Assembly: GCF_021147775.1 (NCBI RefSeq)
Contig: NZ_JAGTPK010000009.1
Location: 147,602-211,601, forward strand
Length of the DNA stretch: 64,000 nt
Direction: 5' to 3'
DNA from: Pseudomonas californiensis
GTDB lineage: Bacteria; Pseudomonadota; Gammaproteobacteria; Pseudomonadales; Pseudomonadaceae
How positions within the stretch are numbered: the first letter of the stretch is position 1; the number at the start of each line of letters is the position of its first letter. Below are positions 34,979-44,999 of this stretch, in pieces. The translations under genes and the position numbers were made by a program. The notes beneath the pieces are model-generated. The model was not told where the DNA came from and searched no databases. It saw only the letters and a list, made by a program, of their open reading frames with translations.

Positions 34979-35500
34979 TCAGCAGGTGCAGCACATCATC
35001 GGCATGCCATTGCAGCTCATCATCATTGGCATCGCGCAATCGTTCATCATCTTCATCATCTTCATCATCAATGCGCAGCAGTTGTTCATCATGTCCATGC
35101 TCATGCCTGGCATCGGCATCATTTTGCAGGTCATGCAATCGGCTTCGACCGTGCAGACCATCATGCACTTCATCATGGGCATCGGCATGCCCATCGGCAT
35201 CATCATCGGCATGTTCATGGTCGACATCATGTTCATCATGGCCATGCCGTCTTCAGACATGCACATCATCGACATGTTGGCGCAATGCATCATCATCGGC
35301 ATGCCGCAGTTCATCATCATCGCCATCATGTCGGCGCTGTTCTTGAACATCGCCATGTCCATGCCGGCAGCAGGCTTCATGGTGCACATCATGCCATCGG
35401 CCATCATGTCGCACGTCATGGTTGCCATCATCATGGGCATGCCCATCATTGGCATCATCGGCAGGGTGTTGTTCATCGGCATCTGCATTGCATTCATCAT
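34979..35500 (-). CDS. Extremely methionine-rich, cysteine-containing protein (possible copper-binding)
   Basis: I choose the start at 35500 (MMNAMQ) because GGAG lies eight bases upstream; the frame opens at 35539. Of 173 residues about 73 are Met and about 16 Cys, with runs such as MPMMPMMGMPMMMATM and the ending MPMMCCTC. Acidic and aromatic residues are few and no folded domain is recognisable. Met- and Cys-rich stretches bind Cu(I) in proteins such as CopA/CopC-type and copper-storage proteins, so soft-metal binding is plausible. No signal peptide is seen, so it would be cytoplasmic. The plus strand is open too, giving a His-rich frame, which I regard as the shadow. Confidence 0.65.
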   Translation of the reverse strand: MMNAMQMPMNNTLPMMPMMGMPMMMATMTCDMMADGMMCTMKPAAGMDMAMFKNSADMMAMMMNCGMPMMMHCANMSMMCMSEDGMAMMNMMSTMNMPMMMPMGMPMPMMKCMMVCTVEADCMTCKMMPMPGMSMDMMNNCCALMMKMMKMMNDCAMPMMMSCNGMPMMCCTC

Positions 35501-35540
35501 GTTCGAAACTCCGTAATCGAAAGGGACGCTAAAAATCATG

Positions 35541-35837
35541 GGCCGATTCTAGAGAGACACGAGCAGGCTGCAAGACGCCGATCCAACAGTGGAAAAGCGT
35601 GTTCGACCGGGTTTAAACCCGTTGCAACATGGTTTTCAATCCGAACAGTGCCGCTAGATGGGTTTTAACCGCTGAAATTGCTGCTATAGCGCCGTTTACG
35701 CTGCTATGGATATGCGATCAGACGCTATGCATACAACTGGAAGACATAAACAGTCTAACCAGACGCTCAAGTCAGGGCCTCTACAGCCGGGGTAGTGTTC
35801 AGGGAGAGCGTAAATTCAGATTCCGCTTGAAAGAGTT
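35541..35837. other. Intergenic region, lower GC
   Basis: About 300 bp between the Met-rich gene and the monooxygenase-like gene. It is clearly less GC-rich than the flanks. I see no gene, tRNA or clear promoter; the Met-rich gene promoter must lie at its left side. Confidence 0.4.
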
Positions 35838-36191
35838 TCAAATTTCTTCAGCGATTGCTGGCAAAAAACTGTTAAAGGTCAGGTTGGCGCGAGACGCGAT
35901 CAAATGATTTACCAACGCTGTCATCAGCGGGTTCCGAAAGTGCGCTGTCATCGATAACTCGCAGCACCAGTAGCCGCTGAATATCCAGAGCCCCGCATCG
36001 ACCCTGCTCCGAATAACGCTATACCCCAGACAGCCGGGCAAGCACTCGAACATTGCTGCACAGGTTCTCAATCTGCGCTCGACGTCCTGAGCGACTTGAT
36101 CAAGCACACGCACTTCCAGACTGCTGACCGCGATGACATGTCTGCCCGGCCCTGCCGACCCAGGCGATTCGTGTAACGCATTATTTGACAT
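35838..36191 (-). CDS. Putative antibiotic-biosynthesis-monooxygenase-fold (ABM) protein
   Basis: The start at 36191 overlaps the end of the upstream gene by about 11 bp; the frame is open further but runs through that gene. The 117-residue product has the ABM dimeric alpha/beta-barrel pattern: IAVSSLEVRVLDQVAQDVER, FECLPGCLGYSVIRSRVD, WIFSGYWCCELSMTAHF and a C-terminal strand LTFNSFLPA. Such proteins include quinol monooxygenases and heme-degrading enzymes. Similarity is judged by pattern only. Confidence 0.5.
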   Translation of the reverse strand: MSNNALHESPGSAGPGRHVIAVSSLEVRVLDQVAQDVERRLRTCAAMFECLPGCLGYSVIRSRVDAGLWIFSGYWCCELSMTAHFRNPLMTALVNHLIASRANLTFNSFLPAIAEEI

Positions 36192-36591
36192 CATCAACCC
36201 GAACTGTGATCGGTCCCGGACGATCCAGAAACGAAACATCACCCTGCACCTGCCCGAGGATAATGATGCCAGGGGACGGGACCCGCCCCGCGGTGTAGTA
36301 AATGACGAAATGGTCGTCGCCCCACAGACCCAGTGTGCCTGCCGAAAAGTCCCGTTGGCGGGCACCGTTTGGCAAGGGTCGAGGAAGGCTGCCGGTTTTC
36401 TCCTGACGAAGGTGGTCGCGCATGTCTATCGTAACGGGCAGCATGTTGATCAAGGCACGTGCGGCATCGTTGTCTTCAAGTTGCGCCGTCATGCTTCCCC
36501 ATTCCGATGAGATCGAAATACGGTCTTGCGCGACAGCAGACTCTGTAAGAGCCAACGCAAGGCCGATAGCCTGCCAATAGGTGTTGCGCAT
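36181..36591 (-). CDS. Exported cyclophilin-like fold protein
   Basis: The 136-residue product begins with a Sec signal (IGLALALTESAVAQ). The rest fits the cyclophilin-like family: ISISSEWGSMTAQLEDNDAA, ALINMLPVTIDMRDHLRQEK, TLGLWGDDHFVIYYTAGRVP, IIILGQVQGDV. The fold is a beta barrel without known prolyl-isomerase activity in this family. It is probably co-transcribed with the overlapping downstream gene. Confidence 0.7.
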   Translation of the reverse strand: MRNTYWQAIGLALALTESAVAQDRISISSEWGSMTAQLEDNDAARALINMLPVTIDMRDHLRQEKTGSLPRPLPNGARQRDFSAGTLGLWGDDHFVIYYTAGRVPSPGIIILGQVQGDVSFLDRPGPITVRVDDVK

Positions 36592-37078
36592 GTCATTACC
36601 CTGTCTTTTTATTGCACCTGATCAGACGATGACATCGTCAGACATTCATATTTTTCAGTGGCGTTGCGGAGTTCACTATAAAGTCTTGACTCTCTGCTAA
36701 AAAGCCGACGAAGCAGCATGCAGTCATGCATGAAACTCAGTAATAGCGCTGCCCCCAGGAACAGATGCACTAAAGAATCGTGCCGTTGCGAGCGGTTCAG
36801 TATTGGTGAGTGGAACTCAGTACTGCATGAACAACCTGCCGTCTAATCTTTGATTCGCCACTCTGTAGAATCAGCCCTCCCTGATAACAACTTGACCGTT
36901 GTTTAACACGGGGTGCGCGCCTGTTATGGATGACGCTGACTCAGCGCTCAACACGCTCTACTCAAGACAAGGAATACGTGTAGTCGGGCAGCGAACTATC
37001 AGTGCCACGATTCGAAATAAAACATGATTTCGAACGACTGCTTATCCCCCTTCTTCGGCATCTTCTACGGAAAAACTC
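36592..37078. other. Intergenic region between divergent genes
   Basis: About 490 bp separate two divergent genes. It is AT-richer than average. An inverted repeat GACGAT-GAC-ATCGTC lies at 36625-36639, close to the cyclophilin-like start, and could be an operator. No gene is supported. Confidence 0.4.
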
Positions 37079-37474
37079 ATGAAACTTTCAACACTGATAA
37101 CAACGCTTCTTGTCTATTCAGGACTGACAGGGTGCGCAACCCAACTGCCCTCACCCAACGAGCACGAAGCCATTATCAGCTTCCAGACACAATTGGGCGA
37201 CGAGATGTTGGCAAGGCGCCTCGATGAACAGCGCGCGGAACACTTCAACCACTTCAGGGTTTCGCAGGGTTCTCACACAATGGAACTGGGTGTGGTCAAA
37301 AGGGGCCATCAGGAAAGTCAGCGTCGCTGCGTCGCGACACTCTCCTATGATCATTTTTCACCGAATCAACATTACACGCTGGTCGAAAACAGCTTGCGCA
37401 AAGAAGTGCAGATCAGGCTGGTCGACAGTGCCGGTACTACGCTGGCTCAAACAGACAAGGTGGCCTGTTTGTGA
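37079..37474 (+). CDS. Hypothetical lipoprotein, 131 aa
   Basis: The product has a lipoprotein signal, LITTLLVYSGLTGCAT, with Cys19 as lipidation site. The remainder is small and beta-rich (GSHTMELGVVKRGHQESQRR, ATLSYDHFSPNQHYTLVEN). Two cysteines near the middle and end may pair. No named family is recognised. A weak purine-rich stretch (GGAAAAACTC) precedes the ATG. Confidence 0.65.
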   Translation: MKLSTLITTLLVYSGLTGCATQLPSPNEHEAIISFQTQLGDEMLARRLDEQRAEHFNHFRVSQGSHTMELGVVKRGHQESQRRCVATLSYDHFSPNQHYTLVENSLRKEVQIRLVDSAGTTLAQTDKVACL

Positions 37475-37623
37475 GTTGCCTGCGGCACCCTTTGGCATCT
37501 CTACGGTGCCGGTTGTCGCGCGTCACTGGCGCAGCCCTGCCGCGCGACACTTTCCAGCCAGCGACGCCGAGGAAGGCAGTGAGGTCGACGTGCTTTTAGC
37601 AGCACCCGACCTGCCGGAACGCC

Positions 37624-38289
37624 CTAACGCTTGATACGGCGTTCGTAGGCCGCAAGGAGCGTGCGCTCCGATTGCACCAGATAAGATTCGAGCATCTGAG
37701 TCGCATCGTTGGAACGGCCTTCCTCGACGCAGCGCAGAATCGATGCATTCATGTCGAGAAACGGCAAATGCAGAAACTGCGGATCGTTGAGCAGCCCGAA
37801 CGCCAGCCGCAATTCAGCCGAGATCTGTCCGTAAAACACCACCAGTCGCGGGCTGTCTGCCAGTTCGACAATCGACCGGTGGAATATCATGTTGGCGGTA
37901 CCAACCGCTATCCAGTCCTGCGCTTCACGCGCCTGCACGCCTGAATCGACTGCTTCACGCATGTGCAGCGTGCCTGGATGCTGCGGATACCCTTGAGCTA
38001 TCGCCTTGCATTCGATGAAGCGACGCACCCGGTAGATGTCGATGATCGACGACATGTCGGGCTCCGCAACGGTGACCCCACGGTTGGGTTCGTGTTTGAG
38101 CAAACCCTCACGCGTCAGCACGCGAAACGCTTCTCTCAAGGTATTACGGGAAATATCGAGACTTTCAGCCAGCGCCGCTTCAGACAGGCGTTGGCCGGGA
38201 ACGAGTTCGCCCTCGACCAGCATTCTGCGTATCTCGTGGGTAATGGATTCTCCCAGTGTGCGAGGAAGAGCGGGAGAAGCGTCGTTCAT
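37624..38289 (-). CDS. GntR/FCD-family transcriptional regulator
   Basis: The 221-residue product has an N-terminal winged helix (about 10-75; LSEAALAESLDISRNTLREA, RVLTREGLLKHEPNRGVTV) and a C-terminal helical FCD effector domain with metal-site residues (IYRVRRFIECKAIA, NMIFHRSIVELADSPRL). It is divergent from the oxoproline-type operon and probably controls it. A palindrome ATTGTT-C-AACAAT in the intergenic region is a candidate operator. Confidence 0.9.
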   Translation of the reverse strand: MNDASPALPRTLGESITHEIRRMLVEGELVPGQRLSEAALAESLDISRNTLREAFRVLTREGLLKHEPNRGVTVAEPDMSSIIDIYRVRRFIECKAIAQGYPQHPGTLHMREAVDSGVQAREAQDWIAVGTANMIFHRSIVELADSPRLVVFYGQISAELRLAFGLLNDPQFLHLPFLDMNASILRCVEEGRSNDATQMLESYLVQSERTLLAAYERRIKR

Positions 38290-38437
38290 AAAAGGTCCGG
38301 GATGAGAATGCTATGCCGACATTCCATCAGAGCTTGGGGCAGCGCACAAGGATGAGGCGTGCGCAGTGCTTCATTAAGTAGCGCTTTGGTGGCGCAGGGT
38401 AACAATGTGGTGCAAATGACTCACGCATCCATGCTGG

Positions 38438-38450
38438 ATTGTTCAACAAT
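38438..38450. promoter_or_regulatory. Candidate GntR operator ATTGTTCAACAAT
   Basis: A perfect 6-bp inverted repeat around one base lies between the GntR/FCD gene and the operon it faces. FCD-type regulators typically bind TTGT-N-ACAA-like palindromes. It lies about 45 bp upstream of the -24 box of the operon promoter. Confidence 0.5.
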
Positions 38451-38492
38451 AAACCATTGATACGCCTACATCTCAAGCGTGTTGAGTGAGCG

Positions 38493-38509
38493 TTGGCACG
38501 CACATTGCT
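38493..38509 (+). promoter_or_regulatory. Sigma-54 promoter TTGGCACG-CACA-TTGCT
   Basis: This is an almost perfect match to the -24/-12 consensus with exact spacing. Transcription would start near 38520, about 25 bp before the GTG start at 38544. It implies control by an NtrC-type activator, for example in nitrogen or carbon limitation. Confidence 0.8.
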
Positions 38510-38543
38510 CAGTCGAAGTATCTCCCATCGCAGGATTGATGCC

Positions 38544-39782
38544 GTGACACAGACAACTACAACTCAAGCGTTCACCAAAGCACGACGCTCATCTCTGATA
38601 GCCGCGGTCTTCATGATGGCGACGTCTGCCATCGGTCCCGGCTTCCTGACTCAGACGGCTACGTTCACCGCGACCCTCGGTGCTGCGTTTGCCTTCGGTA
38701 TTCTGGCTTCGATCCTGATCGACTTTGTCGTTCAGTTGAACGTCTGGCGAATCGTGTCATTGACCAAAATGCGCGCAGCGGACCTCGCCAACGTCGCCAT
38801 TCCGGGGAGCGGTTACCTGCTGACGGTGCTGGTGCTTACCGGTGGTCTGGTATTCATGCTCGGCAACATTGCAGGTGCGGGCCTGGGGTTGAACGCCCTC
38901 ACCGGCCTGGATCCCAAGTGGGGAGGCGCGATAAGTGCGCTGATTGCGATTGCGATTTTCTCGTCGCACCGTGCAGGCGTTGCCATGGACCGGATCATGA
39001 TGGTGCTCGGCTTGCTGAAGGTGTGCTTGATCCTGTTCGCAGCCTTCGCCACCCATCCACCATTAGGCGAGGCATTGCGCCAGTCTGTATGGCCTGACTT
39101 CATCGACTTCGCCTCTATCACCACCATCGTCGGCGGTACGGTTGGCGGCTACATCACCTACGCAGGCGCACACCGTCTGCTGGATCGTGGCACGGTCGGT
39201 GTGGAAAACATTGAAGCCGTGTCCAAGGCTGCCTTGACGGGTATTCTGGTTACCGGCATAGCTCGCTACGTTCTGTTTCTGGCGATTCTCGGGGTCGTGG
39301 CCAGCGGCGTGGTCATCGACGTGTCGGGCAAAGGCGCAAACCCTGCCGCGCAGGCGTTTGGCGCTGCCGCTGGCGACATCGGTATGATGATGTTCGGTCT
39401 GGTGCTCTGGGCCGCCGGTATCAGCAGCGTGATCGGTGCCTCTTATACCTCGATGTCGTTCATTACCGTCTTCTCGAAACGCATCGATGAGCGCGTACGT
39501 AACCTGGCCACCGTCGTCTTTATCCTCATTTCGCTGTCTGTTTACATGATTATCGGCAAGCCACCGGCCGCGTTGCTGGTCTTCGCAGGGGGTTTCAACG
39601 GTTTGATTCTGCCGCTGGGTCTGAGCATATTCATGTACGTGGGCTGGCGCCGTTCGGACCTCATGGACGGCTATCACTACCCTCGCTGGCTGCTGGTGCT
39701 GGGCATCCTGACCTGCGTGCTGTCCTGGTTCATGGCTTACAAATCGGCAGGTGCCATCTTTGCCTTCATCGGCGCAGCCTGA
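38544..39782 (+). CDS. NRAMP-family transporter of a 5-oxoproline/lactam operon
   Basis: The start is the GTG at 38544, preceded by CAGGA; the longer frame begins with a TTG inside the sigma-54 promoter. The 412-residue product has about eleven membrane helices with the NRAMP-like start MMATSAIGPGFLTQTATFTA and later ISSVIGASYTSMSFITVF. The DPG and MPH metal motifs of true Mn2+ transporters are not evident, so the substrate is probably not a metal. By its operon with pxp genes it may import 5-oxoproline or a related lactam. Confidence 0.82.
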   Translation: MTQTTTTQAFTKARRSSLIAAVFMMATSAIGPGFLTQTATFTATLGAAFAFGILASILIDFVVQLNVWRIVSLTKMRAADLANVAIPGSGYLLTVLVLTGGLVFMLGNIAGAGLGLNALTGLDPKWGGAISALIAIAIFSSHRAGVAMDRIMMVLGLLKVCLILFAAFATHPPLGEALRQSVWPDFIDFASITTIVGGTVGGYITYAGAHRLLDRGTVGVENIEAVSKAALTGILVTGIARYVLFLAILGVVASGVVIDVSGKGANPAAQAFGAAAGDIGMMMFGLVLWAAGISSVIGASYTSMSFITVFSKRIDERVRNLATVVFILISLSVYMIIGKPPAALLVFAGGFNGLILPLGLSIFMYVGWRRSDLMDGYHYPRWLLVLGILTCVLSWFMAYKSAGAIFAFIGAA

Positions 39783-39802
39783 TCTACACGGAGATTATCT
39801 GA

Positions 39803-40573
39803 ATGCGTGCAATTGACCTCAACAGTGACCTGGGAGAAAGCTTCGGCGCCTGGAGCATGGGCGACGATGCGGCAATGCTGGACGTCGTGACCAGTGCCAA
39901 CGTCGCCTGCGGATTCCATGCCGGTGACCCGGCCGGCATCCTGCGGACACTGAAAGCCGCTGCGGCCAAGAACGTTACCATTGGCGCCCACGTGTCTTAC
40001 CCGGACAAGGTCGGCTTCGGTCGACGCAACATGGACGTGGCCAGCGACGAGCTGACCGCCGATGTAATCTACCAGATCGGCTCGTTGCAAGGCTTGGCCA
40101 AGGCCGCCGGCACCTCAGTGCGCTATGTAAAGCCTCACGGCGCGCTGTACAACACCATCGCGCATGACCGACGACAGGCGCTGGCGGTGATAGAAGCCAT
40201 CCGTGCCATTGATCCGACGCTGGTCCTGGTGGCGCTCGCAGGCTCCGACCTGATCGAGCTTGCGCGTAACGAAGGTCTGCAGTGTGTGGCCGAGGCGTTC
40301 GCTGACCGTGCGTATACGCCGCAAGGCACACTGGTTTCGCGCCGCGAGCCGGGCGCAGTGCTCCACGACCCGGTGCGTGTTGCGCAACGCATGCTCCGTC
40401 TCGTTGAAGACGGCACCCTTGAAGCTATCGACGGCAGCCTTACACGAATCGAGGCCGACTCGATCTGCGTGCATGGCGACAGCCCCGCTGCCGTGGAAAT
40501 GGCCCGCGAACTGCGCCGGGTGCTGGAAAATGCCAACTTTTCGTTGCTGTCCTTTGCAGGAACTCGTCCATGA
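39803..40573 (+). CDS. pxpA: 5-oxoprolinase subunit A (LamB/YcsF family)
   Basis: The 256-residue product matches Pxp[15 protein letters not shown] at the N terminus, [44 protein letters not shown], and [20 protein letters not shown]. PxpA with PxpB and PxpC cleaves 5-oxoproline to glutamate with ATP. GGAG precedes the ATG. The stop overlaps the next ATG by 4 bp. Confidence 0.92.
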   Translation: MRAIDLNSDLGESFGAWSMGDDAAMLDVVTSANVACGFHAGDPAGILRTLKAAAAKNVTIGAHVSYPDKVGFGRRNMDVASDELTADVIYQIGSLQGLAKAAGTSVRYVKPHGALYNTIAHDRRQALAVIEAIRAIDPTLVLVALAGSDLIELARNEGLQCVAEAFADRAYTPQGTLVSRREPGAVLHDPVRVAQRMLRLVEDGTLEAIDGSLTRIEADSICVHGDSPAAVEMARELRRVLENANFSLLSFAGTRP

Positions 40574-41376
40574 ATGCTCTTCAACGCGCTCGCGAGGCGG
40601 CCATTGCCGCCGCTCATGAAGCCCGTAGAACTTACCGTGAAGGCCTGATCACGCCAACCGCAGGCATCGCACCGGGCATGACCCAGGCCAACCTGATCGC
40701 TTTGCCGCGCGAATGGGCTTACGACTTTCTGCTGTATGCACAGCGCAACCCGAAAGCCTGCCCGATCCTCGACGTCAGCGATGCCGGCAGCCCCAGAACC
40801 CTGCTGGCTGCAAACGCCGACCTGCGTACCGATATCCCGCTGTATCGCATCTGGCGTGACGGAAAAATGGTCGATGAAGTCACTGACGCCACGCAGGCGT
40901 GGGCCGAGCATGACGACATGGTCGCGTTCCTGATCGGTTGCAGCTTTACGTTCGAAACCGCGCTGCAGGAAGCGGGCATTGAAGTGCGGCATATTGCCGA
41001 CGGCAGCAACGTGCCCATGTACCGGACCAACCGCGCCTGCCGTCCTGCCGGGCGTCTCCAGGGAGAAATGGTGGTCTCGATGCGCCCGATCCCCGCTGAC
41101 CGTGTGGCAGAAGCCAGTGGCATCTCTGGTCGCTATCCCTCGGTGCATGGCGCACCGGTGCACATCGGTGAGCCCGCACTGCTGGGTATCAAGGACTTGA
41201 ACAAGCCCGACTTCGGTGACGCGGTGCGCATCGAGGCCGGTGAAGTGCCGGTGTTCTGGGCGTGCGGGGTCACGCCCCAGGCGGCAGTCGCCGCTTCGGG
41301 TGTACCGTTCGCGATTACCCATGCTCCCGGCTATATGTTTATCACCGACGTGCCTGACAGCACTTACCACGTCTAG
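40570..41376 (+). CDS. DUF1445 putative hydro-lyase (YcsI-like)
   Basis: The 268-residue product matches the DUF1445 family: [79 protein letters not shown] and [29 protein letters not shown] eukaryotic relative is a D-glutamate cyclase that interconverts D-glutamate and 5-oxo-D-proline, which fits the pxp context. It is coupled to pxpA by ATGA. Confidence 0.85.
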   Translation: MNALQRAREAAIAAAHEARRTYREGLITPTAGIAPGMTQANLIALPREWAYDFLLYAQRNPKACPILDVSDAGSPRTLLAANADLRTDIPLYRIWRDGKMVDEVTDATQAWAEHDDMVAFLIGCSFTFETALQEAGIEVRHIADGSNVPMYRTNRACRPAGRLQGEMVVSMRPIPADRVAEASGISGRYPSVHGAPVHIGEPALLGIKDLNKPDFGDAVRIEAGEVPVFWACGVTPQAAVAASGVPFAITHAPGYMFITDVPDSTYHV

Positions 41377-41385
41377 GAGTTTTCT

Positions 41386-43005
41386 GTGCGCTTTCTACCG
41401 GTCAACCTGGACGCCCTGCTCGTCGAATTGAAGGATCTTGACGAGACCCTGGCCTTGTTCGATGCCCTGACGGCGGAAACCATTGCGGGCGTGAAGGAGA
41501 TCATTCCGGCCGCCCGCACGCTGCTGATCCAGTTCCGCCCCAGCGCCATCGAGCGTCAGGCGCTGGTCAACCGCATTGCGAGTCAGGACATCAGCCAGCG
41601 TCGCGAGGGCGAACACCGTCGTGTGGAAATACCTGTGCATTACAACGGTGAAGACCTCGAGGAGGTTGCCACTCTGCTGGGGATCAGCCGCAGCGAGGTC
41701 ATACAGCGTCACACGGCTCATGATTACAGCGTGGCGTTCTGTGGTTTCGCTCCCGGCTTCGCCTACCTCAACGGCGGTGCCGGTTTCCAGGTGCCCCGCA
41801 GGCAGACTCCGCGTACCCGCATACCGGCAGGCGCTGTGGCACTGGCGGGGGATTTCAGCGGCGTCTACCCGAAAGCCAGCCCGGGCGGATGGCAGATCAT
41901 CGGTGTCACGCCTTTGCAGATGTGGGACCTGAACCGTGCCGAACCCGCCCTGCTTCGTCCGGGCTACAAAGTGCGCTTTACCGATGCGGGCCCGCTTCCC
42001 GCAGGCGGCCTGCCCTCACCCACAGCGCCGGCTCGCGCCCAGGCGCCAACGGGTGACTGGCTGGAGATTCTCAGCCCCGGTCTGCACAGCGTTCTGCAGG
42101 ACATGGGACGGCCCGGCCAGACCGGTCAGGGTGTCTCGCGCTCCGGCGCACTGGACCTCGGTGCCTTGCGGGCTGCCAACCGTGCCGTTGGCAACCCGTC
42201 GGACGTGGCCTGCATTGAATCGGTGCTCGGCGGTTTGAGCTTCGTCTGTCATGGCCGTGCCGTGATCGCCGTGACAGGCGCGCATACCCCGGTGACCGTA
42301 ATCAGTGCCAGCGGGCTGCAATGGCAGGCCGCCAACTATCAGTCTGTCGAGCTGGACACGGGCGACCGTGTCACCTTGGGCGCACCCATGGCCGGGCTGC
42401 GCAGTTATCTGGCGATTCGGGGCGGCTTCGAGGTCACGCCAGTGCTTGGCAGCCTCTCGACCGACACCCTGGCTCAGGTCGGTCCACCGGCGCTCGCCGC
42501 TGGCGACCAGCTGGGTTTTGCGACGCTGACCCATGGCGCCAGCGTATCGCTGAACGAAACACCGGCATTCGAGCTGCCGACTTCCGCCAATGTCGTCACC
42601 CTTGATGTGGTCATGGGGCCACGCACCGACTGGTTTACCGAAGAAGCCATCGAGCGTCTGAGCAGCCAGCTCTGGCGTGTTACCTCACAATCCAACCGGG
42701 TCGGCATTCGGCTGGCCGGTGAAACCCCGCTGACGCGCAGCAACCATCAGGAGTTGCCCAGCGAAGGCACCTCCGTGGGCGCCATTCAGGTTCCGGCCAG
42801 CGGTCAACCGGTGCTGTTTCTGGCCGATCATCCGTTGACCGGCGGCTATCCGGTCATTGCGGCCGTCGCCAGCTACCACCTGGACCTGGCGGGTCAGATA
42901 CCGGTCAACGCGCAGATCCGCTTCAATCCTGTAGAGGGCTTCAGCGACATTCAGCCCAGCCCGCACGTCCCTCTTTCAACTGCCGATGCGAAGAACAATT
43001 CATGA
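41386..43005 (+). CDS. Fused 5-oxoprolinase subunits B and C (KipI-KipA, AHS1-AHS2)
   Basis: The start is GTG at 41386 with GGAG six bases upstream. The 539-residue product joins an AHS1/KipI domain (about 1-210; [43 protein letters not shown]) and an AHS2/KipA domain (about 215-530; [70 protein letters not shown]). PxpB and PxpC are separate in E. coli and Bacillus. AHS1-AHS2 also make up the carboxyltransferase of urea carboxylase. The stop overlaps the next gene. Confidence 0.9.
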   Translation: MRFLPVNLDALLVELKDLDETLALFDALTAETIAGVKEIIPAARTLLIQFRPSAIERQALVNRIASQDISQRREGEHRRVEIPVHYNGEDLEEVATLLGISRSEVIQRHTAHDYSVAFCGFAPGFAYLNGGAGFQVPRRQTPRTRIPAGAVALAGDFSGVYPKASPGGWQIIGVTPLQMWDLNRAEPALLRPGYKVRFTDAGPLPAGGLPSPTAPARAQAPTGDWLEILSPGLHSVLQDMGRPGQTGQGVSRSGALDLGALRAANRAVGNPSDVACIESVLGGLSFVCHGRAVIAVTGAHTPVTVISASGLQWQAANYQSVELDTGDRVTLGAPMAGLRSYLAIRGGFEVTPVLGSLSTDTLAQVGPPALAAGDQLGFATLTHGASVSLNETPAFELPTSANVVTLDVVMGPRTDWFTEEAIERLSSQLWRVTSQSNRVGIRLAGETPLTRSNHQELPSEGTSVGAIQVPASGQPVLFLADHPLTGGYPVIAAVASYHLDLAGQIPVNAQIRFNPVEGFSDIQPSPHVPLSTADAKNNS

Positions 43006-44741
43006 AAAAATTATTGATCGCCAACCGTGGTGAAATCGCTGTCCGCATTGCCCGCGCCTGCCGCGACTATGGCGTCCAATCTGTCGCGGTCTACGCCGAC
43101 GCAGACATTGACGCCGTGCATGTTAGACAGGCCGATGAAGCCTTTTCTCTGAACGGCCAACGCCCGGCAGAGACTTATCTGGACATCGAAAAACTCCTCG
43201 CCATCGCCAAGCGCAGCGGTGCCGATGCGGTACACCCAGGCTATGGCTTTCTGTCGGAACGCGCCGACTTCGCGCGGGCTGTGATCAATGCCGGGCTGAT
43301 CTGGGTCGGCCCCAACCCGGAAACCATCGACGTGCTGGGCGACAAGGTAGAGGCACGCAAGCTGGCGCAACAGGTCGGTGCACCGCTGGTGGCGGGAACG
43401 CCTGGTCCGGTAGAAAGCGCAGCCGAAGTGCTGGCGTTTGCCGAGCAACACGGTCTGCCGATTGCTATCAAGGCTGCGTTCGGTGGTGGCGGACGCGGCA
43501 TGAAAGTCGCCTGGCGTCTGGACGAGGTGGCCGAACTGTTCGCCTCCGCCGTGCGTGAAGCAGAAGCGGCATTCGGCCGTGGCGAGTGTTTTGTCGAGCA
43601 GTTCCTCGACCGCCCTCGGCACATCGAAGCGCAGATCATTGCCGACAAACACGGCAAGGTGGTGGTGGTCGGTACGCGTGACTGCTCACTGCAGCGGCGC
43701 AACCAGAAGCTGGTGGAAGAAGCCCCCGCGCCGTTCATCAGTGACGAGCAGCGTCAACGTATTCATCAGTCTGCCCACGATATCTGCGCCAAGGCCGGTT
43801 ATGTCGGTGCCGGTACGGTGGAATTCCTGCTCAGCCAGGACGGCACCCTGTCCTTCCTGGAGGTCAATACCCGCTTGCAAGTCGAGCACCCGGTCACCGA
43901 AGAAACCACCGGCGTCGACCTGGTGATCGAGCAACTGCGCATTGCCGATGGGTTTCCGTTGTCGTTCAGCGAAACCCCAACGCCACGTGGCCACAGCTTC
44001 GAGTTTCGTATCAACGCAGAGGATGCGGGCAAGGGCTTTTTGCCTACGCCGGGCCTCATCAGTGAGTTCCTGCCGCCCTCTGGCCCCGGCGTGCGCCTGG
44101 ACAGCGGCGTGATCAGCGGTTCGAGCGTTCCCAGCACCTTCGATTCGATGATGGCCAAGCTGATCGTGACCGGGGCCACTCGCGAACAGGCGATCACTCG
44201 TGCTCGCCGCGCCCTGGCCGAATTCAGGATAGAAGGCATCGCTTCGGTGCTGCCGTTCCACCGGGCTGTGATGGACCACGACGATTTCACCGGTGCGGAT
44301 CGATTTGCCGTGCACACCCGCTGGATCGAAACAGACTTTGCCGAGCAGATCACCCTTGCGCCACGCAGTGCAGTAACGGCCGACCCTGACGTGCTGCGCA
44401 CCTTCGTCGAGATCGATGGCAAGCGTCACGAGCTGGGCCTGCCGGCTGCACTGTTACGCGGCGTCAGCATGAGCGCTCCGGGCACTGCCGGCGAAAACAC
44501 GGCGCCCGCTCAGGTTGCCGATCCGCAGGCCATTTTGACCCCTGTTGCCGGGAATTTGCATACCTGGGTGGTCGAAGAAGGTGAGTCCGTCAGTGAAGGA
44601 CAAGTCATCGCGGTGATGGAAGCCATGAAGATGGAAACATCGGTATTGGCCCCCTTTGCCGGTGAAGTACACATTGCCAAACACGCCGGCGCTTATTTTG
44701 AAGCAGGCGCTGTGATCGGCCGTATCAAACAAACAGGTTGA
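43002..44741 (+). CDS. Biotin carboxylase-BCCP fusion
   Basis: The 579-residue product has a biotin carboxylase domain (about 1-450; [66 protein letters not shown]) and a C-terminal biotinyl domain with [11 protein letters not shown], biotinylated on Lys543. It resembles the alpha subunits of acyl-CoA carboxylases, but no acyl-CoA carboxyltransferase gene is in the operon. The upstream AHS1-AHS2 protein could be its carboxyltransferase partner. The ATG overlaps the preceding stop. Confidence 0.92.
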   Translation: MKKLLIANRGEIAVRIARACRDYGVQSVAVYADADIDAVHVRQADEAFSLNGQRPAETYLDIEKLLAIAKRSGADAVHPGYGFLSERADFARAVINAGLIWVGPNPETIDVLGDKVEARKLAQQVGAPLVAGTPGPVESAAEVLAFAEQHGLPIAIKAAFGGGGRGMKVAWRLDEVAELFASAVREAEAAFGRGECFVEQFLDRPRHIEAQIIADKHGKVVVVGTRDCSLQRRNQKLVEEAPAPFISDEQRQRIHQSAHDICAKAGYVGAGTVEFLLSQDGTLSFLEVNTRLQVEHPVTEETTGVDLVIEQLRIADGFPLSFSETPTPRGHSFEFRINAEDAGKGFLPTPGLISEFLPPSGPGVRLDSGVISGSSVPSTFDSMMAKLIVTGATREQAITRARRALAEFRIEGIASVLPFHRAVMDHDDFTGADRFAVHTRWIETDFAEQITLAPRSAVTADPDVLRTFVEIDGKRHELGLPAALLRGVSMSAPGTAGENTAPAQVADPQAILTPVAGNLHTWVVEEGESVSEGQVIAVMEAMKMETSVLAPFAGEVHIAKHAGAYFEAGAVIGRIKQTG

Positions 44742-44999
44742 TTCAACACAGTTCCAATTGCCAGGCACTGCGCGCAACGGAGTAACACTCCAGTTGCCGC
44801 GTACTGCCGGCAACGGCAACAGACCCTGTTAATCAAGTATTAACACTTGCAAGTCGCATGACCCTTACTGTTTATCAAGTTTCGTTTATCGCCATGCTTT
44901 AGTTGTAACGCTGCGACGTTCTCGGCGCAGCGGCAATTGTGTACCCACAATAACGAACCACCCAACAATAAATCTGCCGTTATCTGGAGCATAAATAAC

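Noticed and set aside
34919..35668. Plus-strand open frame of 249 codons, extremely His-rich
   Set aside because: It is antisense to the Met-rich gene. Met codons ATG read CAT (His) on the other strand, so the composition is automatic. The minus frame has the better ribosome site and the terminator. Not fully excluded.
36590..37078. HrpL (hrp box) promoter
   Set aside because: GGAACTC is present near 36815 but there is no CCAC-type second box at 15-17 bases, and no effector gene follows.
38493..38544. TTG start for the NRAMP-type gene
   Set aside because: It falls inside the -24 box of the sigma-54 promoter; the GTG at 38544 with CAGGA upstream fits better.
40135..41370. Minus-strand open frame of 411 codons
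   Set aside because: It lies antisense to pxpA and the DUF1445 gene, shows no family pattern and is a product of high GC codon bias.
43686..44429. Minus-strand open frame of 247 codons
   Set aside because: Antisense to the biotin carboxylase gene; the sense strand has clear catalytic motifs.
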